DNA from: Apium graveolens
Taxonomy: Eukaryota; Streptophyta; Magnoliopsida; Apiales; Apiaceae
Reading direction: 5' to 3'
DNA: 64,000 nt
Assembly: GCF_009905375.1 (NCBI RefSeq)
Contig: NC_133657.1
Coordinates: 69,562,257-69,626,256 of the forward strand
Part shown: piece by piece, positions 1 to 11,089 of the stretch
How the letters are laid out: the number at the start of each line of letters is the position of its first letter
Numbering within the stretch: position 1 is the stretch's first letter
Position numbers and translations under genes: made by a program
Notes under the pieces: generated by a model
The model's input: only the letters and a program-made list of their open reading frames with translations
Databases searched by the model: none
What the model was told of the DNA's origin: nothing

Positions 1-177
1 ATTTATGTCTACTAGAACTGTAGGCATAAATTTGGGTTTAGCTTGATGATAACAAACACTTAACAAATATATAAACTGTAACAAAGCAGAAATTCAAAAG
101 TGCTACAAAAGTGTATATGCTGAGATGAGATTGAAGAAATACATTGTTTCCAAAGGTGCTCCTTTAGCCTGAGCAAA
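1..177 (-). other. 3' untranslated region of copia-1 with an LTR-complementary arm
   Basis: Non-coding leader to the off-window 3' LTR. Bases 37-64 (TTTAGCTTGATGATAAC then AAACACTTAAC) match, with one short gap, the reverse complement of LTR bases 12092-12125, the start of U3. In the element's RNA the two could form a long imperfect stem across the polypurine tract/LTR junction. Copia-2 has an independent version at 43473-43600. Confidence 0.6.
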
Positions 178-606
178 TTACTTTCTTTTCCTTTGATCCC
201 TGGTTTTCTTTCCTAGCCTCTTGTCATTCTCCTCTATTTGAAGTTGAAGTTGTCTGTAGAATTCAGCTTCATCTTCTTCATTGATATCTAACTTAGATTG
301 CATATCCTTGAGAGTTTCATTACTGGCAATCTTTAGCTGATCTTCAATTCTAAAAAATCTTCTGACTCCTTTGTTGTCTCTGAACTCCATCAACCAATGA
401 GGTGATTTGTGAATTGTAATACCTCTCTCTTGAATGAGTAAAGTTCTAGGCAAGGCATTGGGCTCCCTCCAAGTTTTCCTGATGTTGGCAATCTTGTTGA
501 GAATCTCAGTCCTGGCAGTCCTGGTAAAGCCAGAATCCTTTTGTATGGCTGAGTAGACTCTAATCAAGGTAGAGTAGCCTTCATTCAGATTCTGTGAAGA
601 GGCCAT
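178..606 (-). pseudogene. copia-1 env-like protein, C-terminal part
   Basis: A 142-codon frame with an ATG at 606, but in context it is the C-terminus of the preceding piece displaced by one nucleotide. It contains a helical segment (LNEGYSTLIRVYSAIQKDSG), a segment FRDNKGVRRFFRIEDQL and a very basic end (KRLGKKTRDQRKRK). I do not recognise the family beyond env-like proteins of plant copia elements. The combined frame from 4691 to 178 would be about 1500 residues, damaged by one nonsense codon and about three frameshifts. Confidence 0.6.
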
Positions 607-1574
607 GTTCTTTCCCCAGCTCCTTTATATTTGAACACTAATCTTTCTGGTAGCTGTCTGTAGGCAGCTATTCCCCTTACATCCTCCAGCTCATCCAGAT
701 AGAGTTCAATGTCTGAAAATTCTTTTATGTCACAGATGTGAACATAATCATCTTTAGAGGTTTGAGGTTTAGGCTTAGGCTTCTGTGTGAATTTGATTGA
801 GGCTTTAGAGGGTGTTGATTTGATTCTTCTTTTCTGCTTCTTTGATGGTGGAGAAGAGGTTAGGAAGGTGGGCAATTTGATGGTGTCCCAATCAATTGGT
901 TCCTCCTTGGGAATGATTGTTTCACCATGAACATTCATGAAGGGGTCAGGTACAATTGGTTCAGGAATAGAGGGTAGTGGTTTGGATATTGATTGGGTAT
1001 CTTCAGTCTTATCTACCTTCTTTCTCTTTGCATTGACCTTCTTTCTTTTCCCTTTCTGCCATTCTTCCTTACTTCTTTCCTCCATCTCAGTACCAACTAT
1101 GTCCCTCATAGCTTCATCTTCACCTTTGTCTTCAATTTCTTTTTGTTCTTCAGCCTGACTTGACTTTAGCTGTTTTTCAAACCTTGCTTGTGCTCTTTTG
1201 TCAGCCTTTAGCTGTTTGGCTTCTTCCTTCAACCTTTTGGTTTCTTCCCTCTTGGCTATTGAGAATTTGGGATGTCCTTGCATCACACATATGCTCTTTC
1301 CCTCTCTGAAGATTATAGCCATGTTTCTCCTTACAGCCTCATCCATGGTCTCTTTGAGATATGCAATACTTCTACCTAAAAGCTTGTCCTCATCAGCTTT
1401 TGGAAGAGGAAAATCCACCTCTTTTAGAGGATTCTTTGTGTAGTCCTTATTGGATCTGTTGTTGGGCTTGAGAACCATAGGTTGCAGATCTTTGGAAGAA
1501 GTTTCTCCATCCTTATGCCTCCCTATTGGCTTGAGTTCCATAATAATTGATTCCACTCTTGTGCTATGTTTCAC
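585..1574 (-). pseudogene. copia-1 env-like protein, basic/charged part
   Basis: A 329-codon frame without an ATG at its nominal GTG start (1574); it overlaps the end of the previous piece. It holds a Lys/Glu-rich helical segment, a run of basic clusters (KGKRKKVNAKRKKVDK, KKQKRRIK) that could be nuclear localisation signals, and a compact C-terminal segment ending TWPLHRI. At the stop (585-587) the adjoining frame continues with LNEGYSTL. A lost nucleotide at about 587 thus explains the break, and this and the next piece were probably one protein. Function unknown. Confidence 0.62.
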
Positions 1575-3300
1575 AGATTGTGATTGAGAAGTGTAGAACC
1601 AAATATTAGTTGCATCTTTTCATCAATCTTCTTCCTTTGTTCTTTGACTTGCAATTCAGCTGCTGCTATCTGGATTAGATCAATTCCATCTAGCTTTCCT
1701 TTAACTTGAATAGTTGGAGAAGTTGTGATGACAGGAACTAGCACTTGAGAAATCTGAACTGTTGTAGATGGCTCTCCTTCCCCTTCCCCTTTATTCTCCC
1801 CCTTTTTATTATCATCAAGGGTAGGGGTCAAGCCTTGTGCTTTAGCCAGCTGCATGAGTAGATTTGTTTGAGTTTGTTGATTCTGAAGAATGGTGACCAT
1901 AGAGTCTTCAATGATCTGAACCCTATCTGCCAATCTGGCCAGCTTCTTGTCAGCATCAGATGCTTTCTTCAGTCTCCCCAACAAATCTTGCATAGTCCCA
2001 TAGGGTATAAGGGAATCCAATTTCTCAGCAGTGTAGGATTTCAGATCAGCAATCTCCTTCTTGAGCTCATCCACACTTAGATTTTGCTGGTAATGCTGCA
2101 ACTGCAAGAGATGCAGAGATTCCAGATGAGCATGAAGAATTTCCTTGGTACCAGCATCTTGAGTCTCCTGAAGGGCCTTTTGAATTGTCTTGACTTGTCT
2201 GACCAAAGTGACACCAAACTCTCCTGGTGTAGATGGTTTTGCCCATGCCCATGCAGGAAGATCAGGAACAGAACTTGGGCCTGCTACTCCCCCTAAGTTC
2301 ATGCTCTCATTCAAAGAATCAGAGTCATCATCATTAGAATTTACTCCAAATTCTTCAGATGGCTCACCAGCTTGAGAAGGCAGCCTGTTGACAGCAGCTT
2401 TGTCTCTGAGAAGAGACTCTGAAGTGTGTACAATGTGTAGTGTCTGTTCTGCCTCCACATTGCCCTGTGCAGCCAATAATTGATAGGCTGAAACAGGGTG
2501 AGTAAAAGTGTCAGCATCCAAGGAAATGTTATCAATGACAGCTTTGTAATGTTGCTGAAATTGTCTTTTCTTGTCTACATCATCCACTTTCATTAACTCA
2601 CTAGCAATGGCTGGATCCACCCTTATAGCTTCTGTACCTGCCTTTCTCTCAATTTCTCTCTGTTCTTGCATCAGGGGCTCCCCCTGGCTCACACACACCC
2701 TCACACCCTCACCTTCACCTTCTAAGGTGGCACTCCTCTCACTCACTTTTGACATGCTGGAAGAAATAGCATGCATTTGGTGACTCTCAACCTCTCCTTT
2801 TGCCTGGGAGCAACCCAGCCTCTCACTCAAAAGATCACTCCCTTCCCTCAAACCTAAAAGTGATTGTACAATTGCCATGTCCTCTACAGTTGGAATTGAT
2901 TCTGTTAAGTGTGTAGAGACCATCAACGGATAGGGAATATCCGTTGTAGTGGAAACTGATGGTATCAACGGATAACTGCTGTTAAGCTTATCCGTTAAAG
3001 AACAACCACTTGTCAACGGATGAGAGATATTCGTTGAAGAAGGAAAAGATGTAGATATAGAAAGTGACATAATTGTTGAATCTGTGTGGATTGATTTTAA
3101 GTGTGGTGACACAGATTCTGCAACTACATCTGAAAGAATTGGCTGATGATCCAACAAATCATCTAAAAGATGATGATCACCAGGTTTTGAGTGGGGCTCC
3201 TCCCTGAGTTTTAATGAGGGAGAATAAGGAATTGATGTGAATATCATATCCACATCCAGAGAGGGTGTTGGAGAGTTTGATGAATGGTGTGTTTCTATAT
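1571..3300 (-). pseudogene. copia-1 env-like protein, middle part (disordered and coiled coil)
   Basis: Continuation of the env-like protein in another frame; the open stretch at 1571-3253 extends upstream in frame (SLNIETHHSSNSPTPS) to about 3300. It is low-complexity Ser/Pro/Thr-rich at first, with HPLT, YPLI and YPLM segments encoded by the TCAACGGAT motif (2923-3037). Farther on comes a Leu/Gln/Lys-rich helical stretch that looks like coiled coil (about 1830-2200). It ends at a TGA at 1571-1573. The next piece is open for some distance upstream of its nominal start, so a frameshift near 1600-1640 is more likely than separate genes. Function unknown. Confidence 0.65.
2923..3037. repeat. 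Signature-motif hairpins inside the env-like frame
   Basis: TCAACGGAT at 2923, 2965 and 3013, each followed by an inverted near-copy (2939, 2990, 3029). The first pair forms CAACGGATA, 5-nt loop, TATCCGTTG, a perfect 9-bp stem. The second forms a 9-bp stem with a 12-nt loop. Confidence 0.88.
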
Positions 3301-4691
3301 TGAGAGAATTGGGGCTGTGATTCCATATTTGCTGGAATCATATCAAGCTGAATTTGAGAAGGCACAGATACAGGTGGATGTATCTGTGCTGTGTGTGTCC
3401 CTTGTGTGAAAACTAGGGTCTTGGCCTTCTTCTTCCTTGAAAAGGCTTTAAATGGTGAATGTGTGTCTTCAGTGTCCCTCCCTCTTTTGTTCTGTGTCCC
3501 TGGTTGGGGACTATTTTCAATAGTTACATCCTTTTGGGAGGATGCAACTAGGGATGTGTTGGACTCTTTTTGAACCACCACAGTCTTTTGAGAGACTGTG
3601 GCTTGGCTGGTTTGGGTACCACTCACCTCTCCCACCTTATCCTGGGGGGCTTTTTGATGTTCACCCCTCCCCTCACCACTCACACCCTGTTCACTCCCTT
3701 CAGGGTTTATGGTAGTTGTTACAACTGTTGTCTTTTGAGAAACAACAGAGGTAGGTTTCTTTGACTTGACTTTGGAAACTTTAGATTTGGTGGCTTTGGT
3801 AGGAGCCTGTTTGGACAAAGACACAGGTTCCATAGCCACACTAGAAGGCAAAGAAACATTGGAGTTGGAAATAGTAGGAGTTATAGAAACATTTACCTCA
3901 CTTACCCGTGGTGCATTCATGATTGGCAAGTATACCAATGGCACCTGGCTGTTGAGGTTCATTCTCAAAAGGTCTGCAAGGACCCTTTTCTCTTGTGCCC
4001 AGCATTTGAGTTTATTATTCTCATTGGATATAACCAAACCTTCAGCAACATGGTTAGCCAATAACATAAAGAATCTAGCAAAGTAGATGTTATGTGGTCT
4101 ATTAGCTTTGTTGCCTAATCTGGAACCTAATTCTAGCATAACACAGTTGCTAAAATTAAAGTACCTATCAGAAACTAGCATAAAGAGCATATTAACAAGA
4201 GATGAAGTGATAGCATCAAAATTGCTAATCTTCCCAGAGAAAACCTTAATAAAGGCATCTCCAAGAAAACTCCATTCTTTCCTAAGGCCTTTCCTTCTAA
4301 TACTACCTAAACTAGCAGAATCAAAAGCATAGCCTATGGAATCTAGCATTGCAGAGACATCTTTATCAGTATGTGGTGTCATGGCATTATTCTCAGGCAA
4401 CTTAAAGCAAGATTGTATATCATCACAATTAATACAATAGTCCTTACCTTTGAGAGTGAAGGCAATAGTCATATCTGTGGAGTTGAACTCTGCAGTTGTC
4501 CAAATTTCCTCAATCACTTGACAGTAGATGGTTGGGGCTTCCAGCATTGCATAGCTCAGTTTGCAGTTTTTGATGAAGTCCATCATCTTGTGATAATCAG
4601 AATGGGCTTCATTCTTTTCAACCAAGACTATGAAATTATTCTTTTCATAAACAAATCATGTTTGAGACATAATTTTGACTACTGGTGCCAT
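3177..4691 (-). pseudogene. copia-1 env-like protein, N-terminal part (plant transposon-type domain)
   Basis: First part of the large extra frame downstream of pol. The likely start is the ATG at 4691 (MAPVVKI); a TGA at 4656-4658, explicable as CGA to TGA, interrupts it. The frame is then open to 3177. Roughly the first 230 residues after the stop form a globular, conserved-looking domain of the kind annotated as putative plant transposon protein in plant genomes. After that it is Ser/Thr/Pro/Lys-rich. The copia-2 product at 61268-61544 has the same layout. Such ORFs in Sireviruses are called env-like by position, but I see no convincing signal peptide or fusion peptide, so a membrane role is not supported here. 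A 1-nt frameshift near 3300-3350 passes the frame to the next piece. Confidence 0.72.
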
Positions 4692-5232
4692 TTTTTGTGA
4701 GTAGAGGTTGCAGAGAAAAACTTGAGAATTGAGAGTGAGAGAGAATAAGAATTGCAAGAAAGCGTAAAGTGAGAATAAGAGTTCAATTGGGCTTTTATAC
4801 TTTCTTGAATTAAAACGTAAATAAAATGATTAAATGATACTTTTAAGTAGGTGATAGCCGTTCAAGAATAAATAAAACTGTAGAAATTCTAAAAACTACC
4901 GTAAATACAAATACATACAACGCTGTATATTTGTATCAACGGTTGAGTAAAAGAATCAACGGCTGTGACTTACTTATAGTAACTGACGTGACACATCAAC
5001 GGATAAGGTAAACAGTTATCCGTTGATGAACAACACCATTTTATCCGTTGAAGGATAAATTACCAGAAATGTGTTTGTCTTTCAACGGATAATGAATATC
5101 TGTTGATAGAACAATTTTGGCTTTCAATGGATAGGGAATATCCGTTGACAGGATAAGTCTTAATTAAAGCCAACTTTGTTCTTGCAGCAAATTCATTTCA
5201 GGCTTCAAGACAGATTATATAAAGGACATAGA
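4692..5232. other. Spacer between pol and the env-like frame of copia-1
   Basis: Non-coding, about 540 bp. Its only recognisable content is the signature-motif cluster at 4936-5148. A promoter or splice site for a subgenomic env-like RNA could lie here, but I cannot identify one. Confidence 0.6.
4936..5148. repeat. Signature-motif cluster with perfect hairpins, pol/env-like spacer
   Basis: Exact TCAACGGAT or its complement at 4996, 5018, 5043, 5082 and 5140; one-mismatch copies at 4936, 4956, 5098 and 5124. The 4996/5018 pair extends to a perfect 13-bp inverted repeat (CATCAACGGATAA / TTATCCGTTGATG) with a 9-nt loop. The 5082/5098 and 5124/5140 pairs are also inverted. This is the same position, relative to pol, as the different motif cluster of copia-2 at 62021-62346. 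Confidence 0.9.
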
Positions 5233-8200
5233 TCATGAATAATTAAGCATACCTAACTCACTTACTAATCTTGTGAATGTTGATTCATCAAGTGGCTTGG
5301 TAAATATGTCTGCAATCTGCTTTTCACTTGGAACAAAATGAAGTTCCACTGTACCTTTCATCACATGTTCCCTAATGAAGTGGTACTTGATATCAATGTG
5401 CTTGGTTCTTGAGTGCTGCACTGGATTTTCAGTAATGGCAATGGCGCTTGTGTTGTCACAAAATATTGGAATTTTGTCAACAGTCATACCATAGTCAAAT
5501 AACTGGTTCCTCATCCATAGTATTTGTGCACAGCAACTACCAGCTGCAATGTACTCAGCTTCAGCTGTTGATGTGGAAACAGAATTCTGCTTCTTGCTGA
5601 ACCATGATACAAGCTTGTTCCCTAGAAATTGACAGGTGCCTGTTGTGCTTTTCCTGTCTATTTTGCAACCTGCATAATCTGCATCTGAGTAGCCAATTAG
5701 ATCAAAACCAGACTCTCTAGGGTACCAAATTCCTAGATTTGGAGTCCCCTTGAGATATCTGAAAATTCTTTTAATAGCCACTAAGTGAGATTCCTTAGGG
5801 TCAGCTTGAAATCTAGCACAGAGACATGTAGAAAACATTATATCAGGTCTACTAGCAGTTAAATATAAAAGTGAGCCAACCATGCCTCTATAACTTGTAA
5901 TATCCACAGACTTTTTAGCCTTGTTTAATTCAAGCTTAGTGGCAGTGGCCATGGGAGTTTTTGCAGGTGAACAATCCATTAAGTCAAACTTCTTTAAAAG
6001 ATCATAAATATTTTTAGTTTGACTAATGAAAATTCCACCACTAACTTGTTTAACTTGTAAACCAAGAAAGTAAGTTAGCTCTCCCATCATGCTCATTTCA
6101 TATTTACTTTGCATTAATTTAGCAAACTTTTTACAAAGCTTATCATCTGTAGATCCAAATATAATATCATCTACATAAATTTGTACAAGTATCTTAGAGC
6201 CATTAACATTTCTATAGAAGAGAGTTTTGTCAACAGTACCTCTTGTGATATGATTATCTAGAAGGAACTTTGACAAAGTCTCATACCAGGCTCTAGGTGC
6301 TTGCTTTAGTCCATAGAGTGCTTTCAACAGATAATACACATGGTCTGGAAAATTTTGATCTTCAAAACCTGGAGGTTGGCTTACATAAACTTCTTCCTCC
6401 AATTCCCCATTTAGAAATGCACTCTTGACATCCATCTGATAGACTTTGAAATTGGCATTAGCTGCATAGGCTAGAAAGATTCTGATGGCTTCAAGTCTTG
6501 CAACTGGAGCAAATGTTTCATCAAAATCTATTCCCTCTTGTTGAGAATAGCCTTTAGCAACCAATCTGGCTTTATTCCTTATGACAATGCCATTTTCATC
6601 CATCTTGTTTCTGAATACCCATTTTGTGTCAATAGAACTCTTGTTCTTTGGCTTGGGTACTAGCTTCCATACTTTGTTCCTTTCAAATTGGTTTAGCTCC
6701 TCTTGCATTGCTAAAATCCAATCTGGATCCAATAGAGCTTCTTCCACTCTCTTAGGTTCCTCCTGTGATAGAAAGCTACTATACAGACATTCATCTTGAG
6801 TAGCCCTTCTAGTTTGTACTTTTGATGTAGCATCACCAATGATCAGTTCAAAAGGGTGATTCTTGGTCCATTTCCTTTGAGGTGGTAGATTAGCCCTAGA
6901 TGAGGTTGCCTCAGTATTGTCATGATGTGTGATAGAATGTTGATTTGTTGAAACTCCCCCTGAGTTGCTGATCCTTTGAAAGGAATTGGGAGCTCTATCA
7001 ACTGATGAAGTGAATTGATTATCCGTTGACAGACTGCGATCAACGGATGCTTCATTATGAACTTCAACGGATGATGCACCTTGTCTTTCAATGGATGCTG
7101 CAATGCTTCTTTCAACGGAAGCTGAATTACGACTTTCAACGGATGCAGCATTCTGTGCATTATCCAAAGGCAGATTCTGAATTCTTCTTGAGATGCCTTC
7201 TTCATCATTCTCACTTTCACTATCATCACAGTATATCTCAATGTTGTCAAATTTGAGTCCTTCATGATGTCCCTCATCTGTTAGTCTGTCAATCTTTTTA
7301 TCATCAAACACAACATGTACAGATTCCATGACAATGTTGGTTCTTAGATTGTAGACCCTATATGATTTTCCAGCAGAATAACCAACAAATATTCCTTCAT
7401 CAGCCTTTGCATCAAACTTCCCTTTGTGATCAGATTGATTTCTTAAGATGTAGCATTTGCAACCAAAGACATGTAGAAAGTTTAAAGTTGGTTTTCTTCT
7501 CTTGAATAATTGATAGGGAGTCATGCATTTTGCTTGATTGATTAGAGAAATATTCTGAGTGTAACATGCACAGTTAACAGCCTCAGCCCAAAAATAAGTT
7601 GGGAGTTTTGACTCTTCAAGCATTGTCCTTGCAGCTTCAATTAGTGATCTGTTCTTCCTTTCCACCACACCATTTTGTTGTGGAGTTCTTGGAGCTGAGA
7701 ATTCATGCATGATCCCACTTTCTTCACAGAACAACTTCATGGATGAATTCTTGAACTCAGTTCCATTATCACTCCTAATATTCCTTACTTTGAAATCAGG
7801 ATGATTGTTGACTTGCTTGATATGATTGATGATGATTTCACTAGCTTCATCCTTTGATTTAAGAAAATAAACCCATGAAAACTTTGAGAAATCATCTACA
7901 ATCACTAAGCAGTATCTTTTCCTTGAAATTGACAGTACATTGACTGGTCCAAAAAGATCCATGTGTAGAAGTTGTAGTGGTTCATCAATTGCAGATTCAA
8001 GCTTCTTACTGAATGATACTTTCTTTTGCTTTCCTTTCTGACAAGCATCACACAGCCCATCCCTTGTGAATTCCACTAGAGGCATTCCTCTAACTAAGTC
8101 CTTTTTGACTAGATCATTCATTGTCTTGAAATTCAAATGGGACAGCTTCTTGTGCCATAGCCAACTTTCAACTGGACTTGCTTTGCTGAGAAGACAAGTT

Positions 8201-8577
8201 ATGGATTCTGCATCTGTAGAGTTAAAATCAGCTAAGTACACATTTCCTTTTCTAACTCCTGTTAGAACCACTTTATTGTCCTTTTTACTTGTGATAATAC
8301 AGGCTTCAGAATTGAAGGAAACAGTATTCCCTCTGTCACATAGTTGACTGATGCTCAATAAATTGTGTTTGAGACCATCAACCAGTGCAACTTCATCAAT
8401 GATGACATTTTCTTTTGAAATCAAGCCATATCCCATAGTGAATCCTTTGCTGTCATCTCCAAAGGTTATGCTAGGGCCAGCTCTTTCCTTAAACTCTGTG
8501 AGCAGGGTGAAATCTCCTGTCATGTGTCTTGAACAACCACTGTCCAAGTACCATAGATTTCTTCTTTGTCCCTGCAC
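5233..8577 (-). CDS. pol: copia-1 pol polyprotein: protease, integrase, reverse transcriptase, RNase H
   Basis: An intact 1114-codon frame for the enzymes of reverse transcription and integration. In order: aspartic protease [10 protein letters not shown] at residue 12; GAG-pre-integrase zinc region (HKKLSH...CDACQKGK) near 140-175; integrase core with D in HMDLFGP, D in SDNGTEF and E in NGVVERK, the last two separated by exactly 35 residues (DD35E); a linker at about 478-520 rich in ASVE-like repeats; RT with [10 protein letters not shown] near 801; RNase H beginning YSDADYAG near 964. There is no ATG: the frame opens after a TGA at 8586-8588 and is +1 relative to gag. Expression therefore needs a frameshift, splicing or reinitiation. 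No nonsense or frameshift lesion is visible, so this pol could still be active. Confidence 0.95.
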   Translation of the reverse strand: MQGQRRNLWYLDSGCSRHMTGDFTLLTEFKERAGPSITFGDDSKGFTMGYGLISKENVIIDEVALVDGLKHNLLSISQLCDRGNTVSFNSEACIITSKKDNKVVLTGVRKGNVYLADFNSTDAESITCLLSKASPVESWLWHKKLSHLNFKTMNDLVKKDLVRGMPLVEFTRDGLCDACQKGKQKKVSFSKKLESAIDEPLQLLHMDLFGPVNVLSISRKRYCLVIVDDFSKFSWVYFLKSKDEASEIIINHIKQVNNHPDFKVRNIRSDNGTEFKNSSMKLFCEESGIMHEFSAPRTPQQNGVVERKNRSLIEAARTMLEESKLPTYFWAEAVNCACYTQNISLINQAKCMTPYQLFKRRKPTLNFLHVFGCKCYILRNQSDHKGKFDAKADEGIFVGYSAGKSYRVYNLRTNIVMESVHVVFDDKKIDRLTDEGHHEGLKFDNIEIYCDDSESENDEEGISRRIQNLPLDNAQNAASVESRNSASVERSIAASIERQGASSVEVHNEASVDRSLSTDNQFTSSVDRAPNSFQRISNSGGVSTNQHSITHHDNTEATSSRANLPPQRKWTKNHPFELIIGDATSKVQTRRATQDECLYSSFLSQEEPKRVEEALLDPDWILAMQEELNQFERNKVWKLVPKPKNKSSIDTKWVFRNKMDENGIVIRNKARLVAKGYSQQEGIDFDETFAPVARLEAIRIFLAYAANANFKVYQMDVKSAFLNGELEEEVYVSQPPGFEDQNFPDHVYYLLKALYGLKQAPRAWYETLSKFLLDNHITRGTVDKTLFYRNVNGSKILVQIYVDDIIFGSTDDKLCKKFAKLMQSKYEMSMMGELTYFLGLQVKQVSGGIFISQTKNIYDLLKKFDLMDCSPAKTPMATATKLELNKAKKSVDITSYRGMVGSLLYLTASRPDIMFSTCLCARFQADPKESHLVAIKRIFRYLKGTPNLGIWYPRESGFDLIGYSDADYAGCKIDRKSTTGTCQFLGNKLVSWFSKKQNSVSTSTAEAEYIAAGSCCAQILWMRNQLFDYGMTVDKIPIFCDNTSAIAITENPVQHSRTKHIDIKYHFIREHVMKGTVELHFVPSEKQIADIFTKPLDESTFTRLVSELGMLNYS
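7021..7144. repeat. Signature-motif cluster inside the pol linker
   Basis: Exact copies at 7021 (ATCCGTTGA), 7040, 7064 and 7136 (TCAACGGAT), with one-mismatch copies at 7088 and 7112. On the coding strand most read GCATCCGTTGAA or similar, which is ASVE or ASVD in the pol frame. This produces a repetitive spacer between integrase and RT. Unlike the paired non-coding sites, all but the first lie in one orientation. Confidence 0.88.
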
Positions 8578-8590
8578 ACAACAAAATCAA

Positions 8591-11029
8591 TCAAGTTGAT
8601 TTTGGTACCCAAGTTTCCTTGGGTCCAGCTTTGTTAGTCTTTTTCCTAGACTTCATTCCTCCTGCATCTTTTGACTTAGGTAACTTTAAGTCAACCTTGG
8701 TCTCAGATATGGTTGGTTGAAGTGTAGGGTTAGTCACAGAATCATTTAACACATTTGATTGAATTGGATAAGGCATAGGTTGTGCAAACATGTTATTCCA
8801 CATAGGCATATTGTATGGCATTTGAGGCATACTAAATGCAGTAAAGTAAGGATTGTTAATGTATGGCATGTTTGCAAAATGTGCATGGGGATTCTGGTGA
8901 GACATAACAGGCATAGCATGCAGAGGTGACATAGACATGTTAGACATGGAGGGATTTGAAGGCATGGGAGCATTTTTAACAGATTTGCAATTATCAGATA
9001 GGTGATTAACACTTTTACAATGCACACAGCTTTTTCTAGGAGCATACCTATCAGGTGTGTAATTGTTATGTTTATTAATCCCTACCTTCACATTTCTTTT
9101 AGATTTTCTTTTAGTTTCCTTCTTATCCTCAACCAACTTAAGCTTATCTTTTAGCTGGTCTAAAGTCATGTGTCCTATATTCACCTTACTAACATCTTTG
9201 GATGTGCTAGCTCCTTCTTTGACAAAGTTCTTGAGAGTTGAATCATTCTTTTTATTTAGATTTTTATTTTTAAAAGAACTTGCCTGTTTTAATTGATGAG
9301 CCTTCAACGGATGCTCCTTTTCTTTCTTCAACGGATAACTTTCATCATCCGTTGATTCCATATCTGTTGACAATCCATCAATTAATTCTAACTTCTTTTT
9401 GTTTTTCTTCGAGGCATCCTCACAGAATGATTCAATTCCCTGGACCTTTGCAATCTGAACACTAACATCCCTAGATGTTTTCCAGGCCTTGATTACCTCT
9501 TGCTCACTTTCTAACTGTTTAGAAAGAATTTCCACTTTCTTAACAGCTTCTGCTAGTTCACTCTCAGCAGTCAGGCATTTAAGTTTTATCTTTTCAAGCT
9601 CAATTACCTGATCCTCTAACACAGCATTCCTATCACTTAAAAACACATTATTCTCTTTGATCCTAGTGTTTTCTTTTGCTAGTGATTTAAGGGAAACGCG
9701 CAAATGATATAATTCATTGATCATATCATTTATGGCTTCATTGCATTCATGTTTGGAAAGCTGAGATAGATCAGTAGTAATTACCTGGTTGCTTGATGAA
9801 CTAGTTTCATTTTCATCCGAATTAGCCATCAGGGCTAGGTTGACATATTCCACATCATCATCTTCATTTACCCCATCTGCTGCCCAATCATCTTGAGTGA
9901 GGAATGCTCTTTCCTTTTGTTTGAGCAAATCAAAATACTTCTTTTTGTAATCAACTTGCTCAAATTTCTTTTTCTCAGAATTTGGCTTCCTACACTCACT
10001 TGCAAAGTGTCCACTAATGCCACAGTTGTAACATTTGAACTTTGATTTGTCCACCATGTTTTTGTTTGGCTTAGTGAATTTTGTGTTTTTCCTGAACTTC
10101 ATCTTTGCAAACCTCCTGGACAGAAAGGCCAAATGTTCTTCAATATCATCAGATTCATCCTGACTGGAATTGTCTTTATCCTCAGCAGCTTGCTCTTTAC
10201 CCTTGCTTGATTCTGATTTGCTTGTGCAAATTTTGAGACTTGGCATTGTCTTTTCCTCATTCCTGGTTTCCATCTTCTCACTGTCAGCTACAAGAGCAAC
10301 TGTTCCTCCTTTTCTCTTTCCCTTTTCCAACAGCTCATCCTGCTCCATTTCAAGTTCATAAGTCTTCAAAATTCCATATAATCTTTCAAGTGTGAAGTTC
10401 TTATAATCTTGAGAGTTTCTCAAAGATACAGTCATGGGCTTCCATTCCTTTGGCAGAGACCTAAGAAATTTTAAGTTGGAATCCTTGACTTGGTACACTC
10501 TACCATACATCTTCAATCCATTCAACAGTTTCTGAAACCTGTTGAAGGTATCATTTAATGATTCACCTTCTTCAAAGTGAAAATATTCATACGGTTGAAT
10601 AAGAAGCTACATTTTGTTCTCTCTGACCTGCTCAGTACCTTCACAGATGATTTGTACAGTGTCCCAAACTTCCTTTGCAGTTTGGCAATTGATGACATTG
10701 TCAAACATATCTTGATCTAAGCCATTAAACAAAATGTTCATGGCTCTCTTATCCTTGCGGATTTCTTCCATGTCTTCAATAGTCCATTCTGCTCTTGGCT
10801 TGGGAATAGACTGTCCAACAGCAACTGTTGCAGTAGCAGCTGTGGCTACCTTGTGAGGGATGTGAGGACCATTTTCAATACAGTTGATGTAGCTTTCATC
10901 TTGAGAAAGAAGATGTAAATGCATCTTCACTTTCCAGTGATGATAATTATCCTTTTCCAGGACTGGAATCTTTACACCAATATCCTTCCTATTCATGATG
11001 GTAACAGGAGAGTTCTTTTGTGCACTCAT
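8591..11029 (-). pseudogene. gag: copia-1 gag, complete but with one premature amber stop
   Basis: This is the nucleocapsid/capsid polyprotein that would form virus-like particles and bind the element's RNA. The ATG is at 11029; the frame runs about 812 codons to the TGA at 8591-8593, broken only by a TAG at 10607-10609 (codon 141, after ENKM). Related gags usually have Gln there, so a single C-to-T change explains it. The N-terminal 140 residues are the copia-type gag/UBN2 region. The first CCHC knuckle (CYNCGISGHFASEC) is near residues 332-345. A long coiled coil follows at about 410-510. A second knuckle-like CVHCKSVNHLSDNC is near 666-680, then a Met/Pro-rich tail. Three exact copies of the TCAACGGAT motif (9304-9355) lie inside the gene. 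The extended coiled-coil gag is typical of Sireviruses. Confidence 0.9.
9304..9370. repeat. Signature-motif cluster inside gag
   Basis: TCAACGGAT at 9304 and 9328, ATCCGTTGA at 9347 and a one-mismatch copy at 9362. The copies encode HPLKA, YPLKK and ESTDDE, so they are read in different frames and strands within one protein. Confidence 0.85.
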
Positions 11030-11075
11030 GATGTTAGCAAAATAGATCTTTAAACTCTTTATATGTTAAGATCTT

Positions 11076-11087
11076 GCTCTGATACCA
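11076..11087 (-). other. Primer binding site of copia-1 (initiator tRNA-Met)
   Basis: On the minus strand this reads TGGTATCAGAGC, complementary to the 3' end of plant initiator tRNA-Met. It lies 2 nt inside the LTR boundary at 11090 and fixes the element's orientation. Confidence 0.95.
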
Positions 11088-11089
11088 AT

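Noticed and set aside
937..1158. Plus-strand ORFs opposite the env-like and pol frames of copia-1
   Set aside because: Shadows of long minus-strand coding sequence; hydrophobic or Ser/Cys-rich composition typical of antisense frames.
8563..8603. A 40-nt mini-intron at the gag-pol junction (GGTACC...TGCAG)
   Set aside because: Shorter than plant introns normally allow; only the acceptor was kept as a weak observation.
11076..11087. tRNA genes at the tRNA-like strings
   Set aside because: These are 12-13 nt primer binding sites next to LTR ends; no cloverleaf surrounds them.
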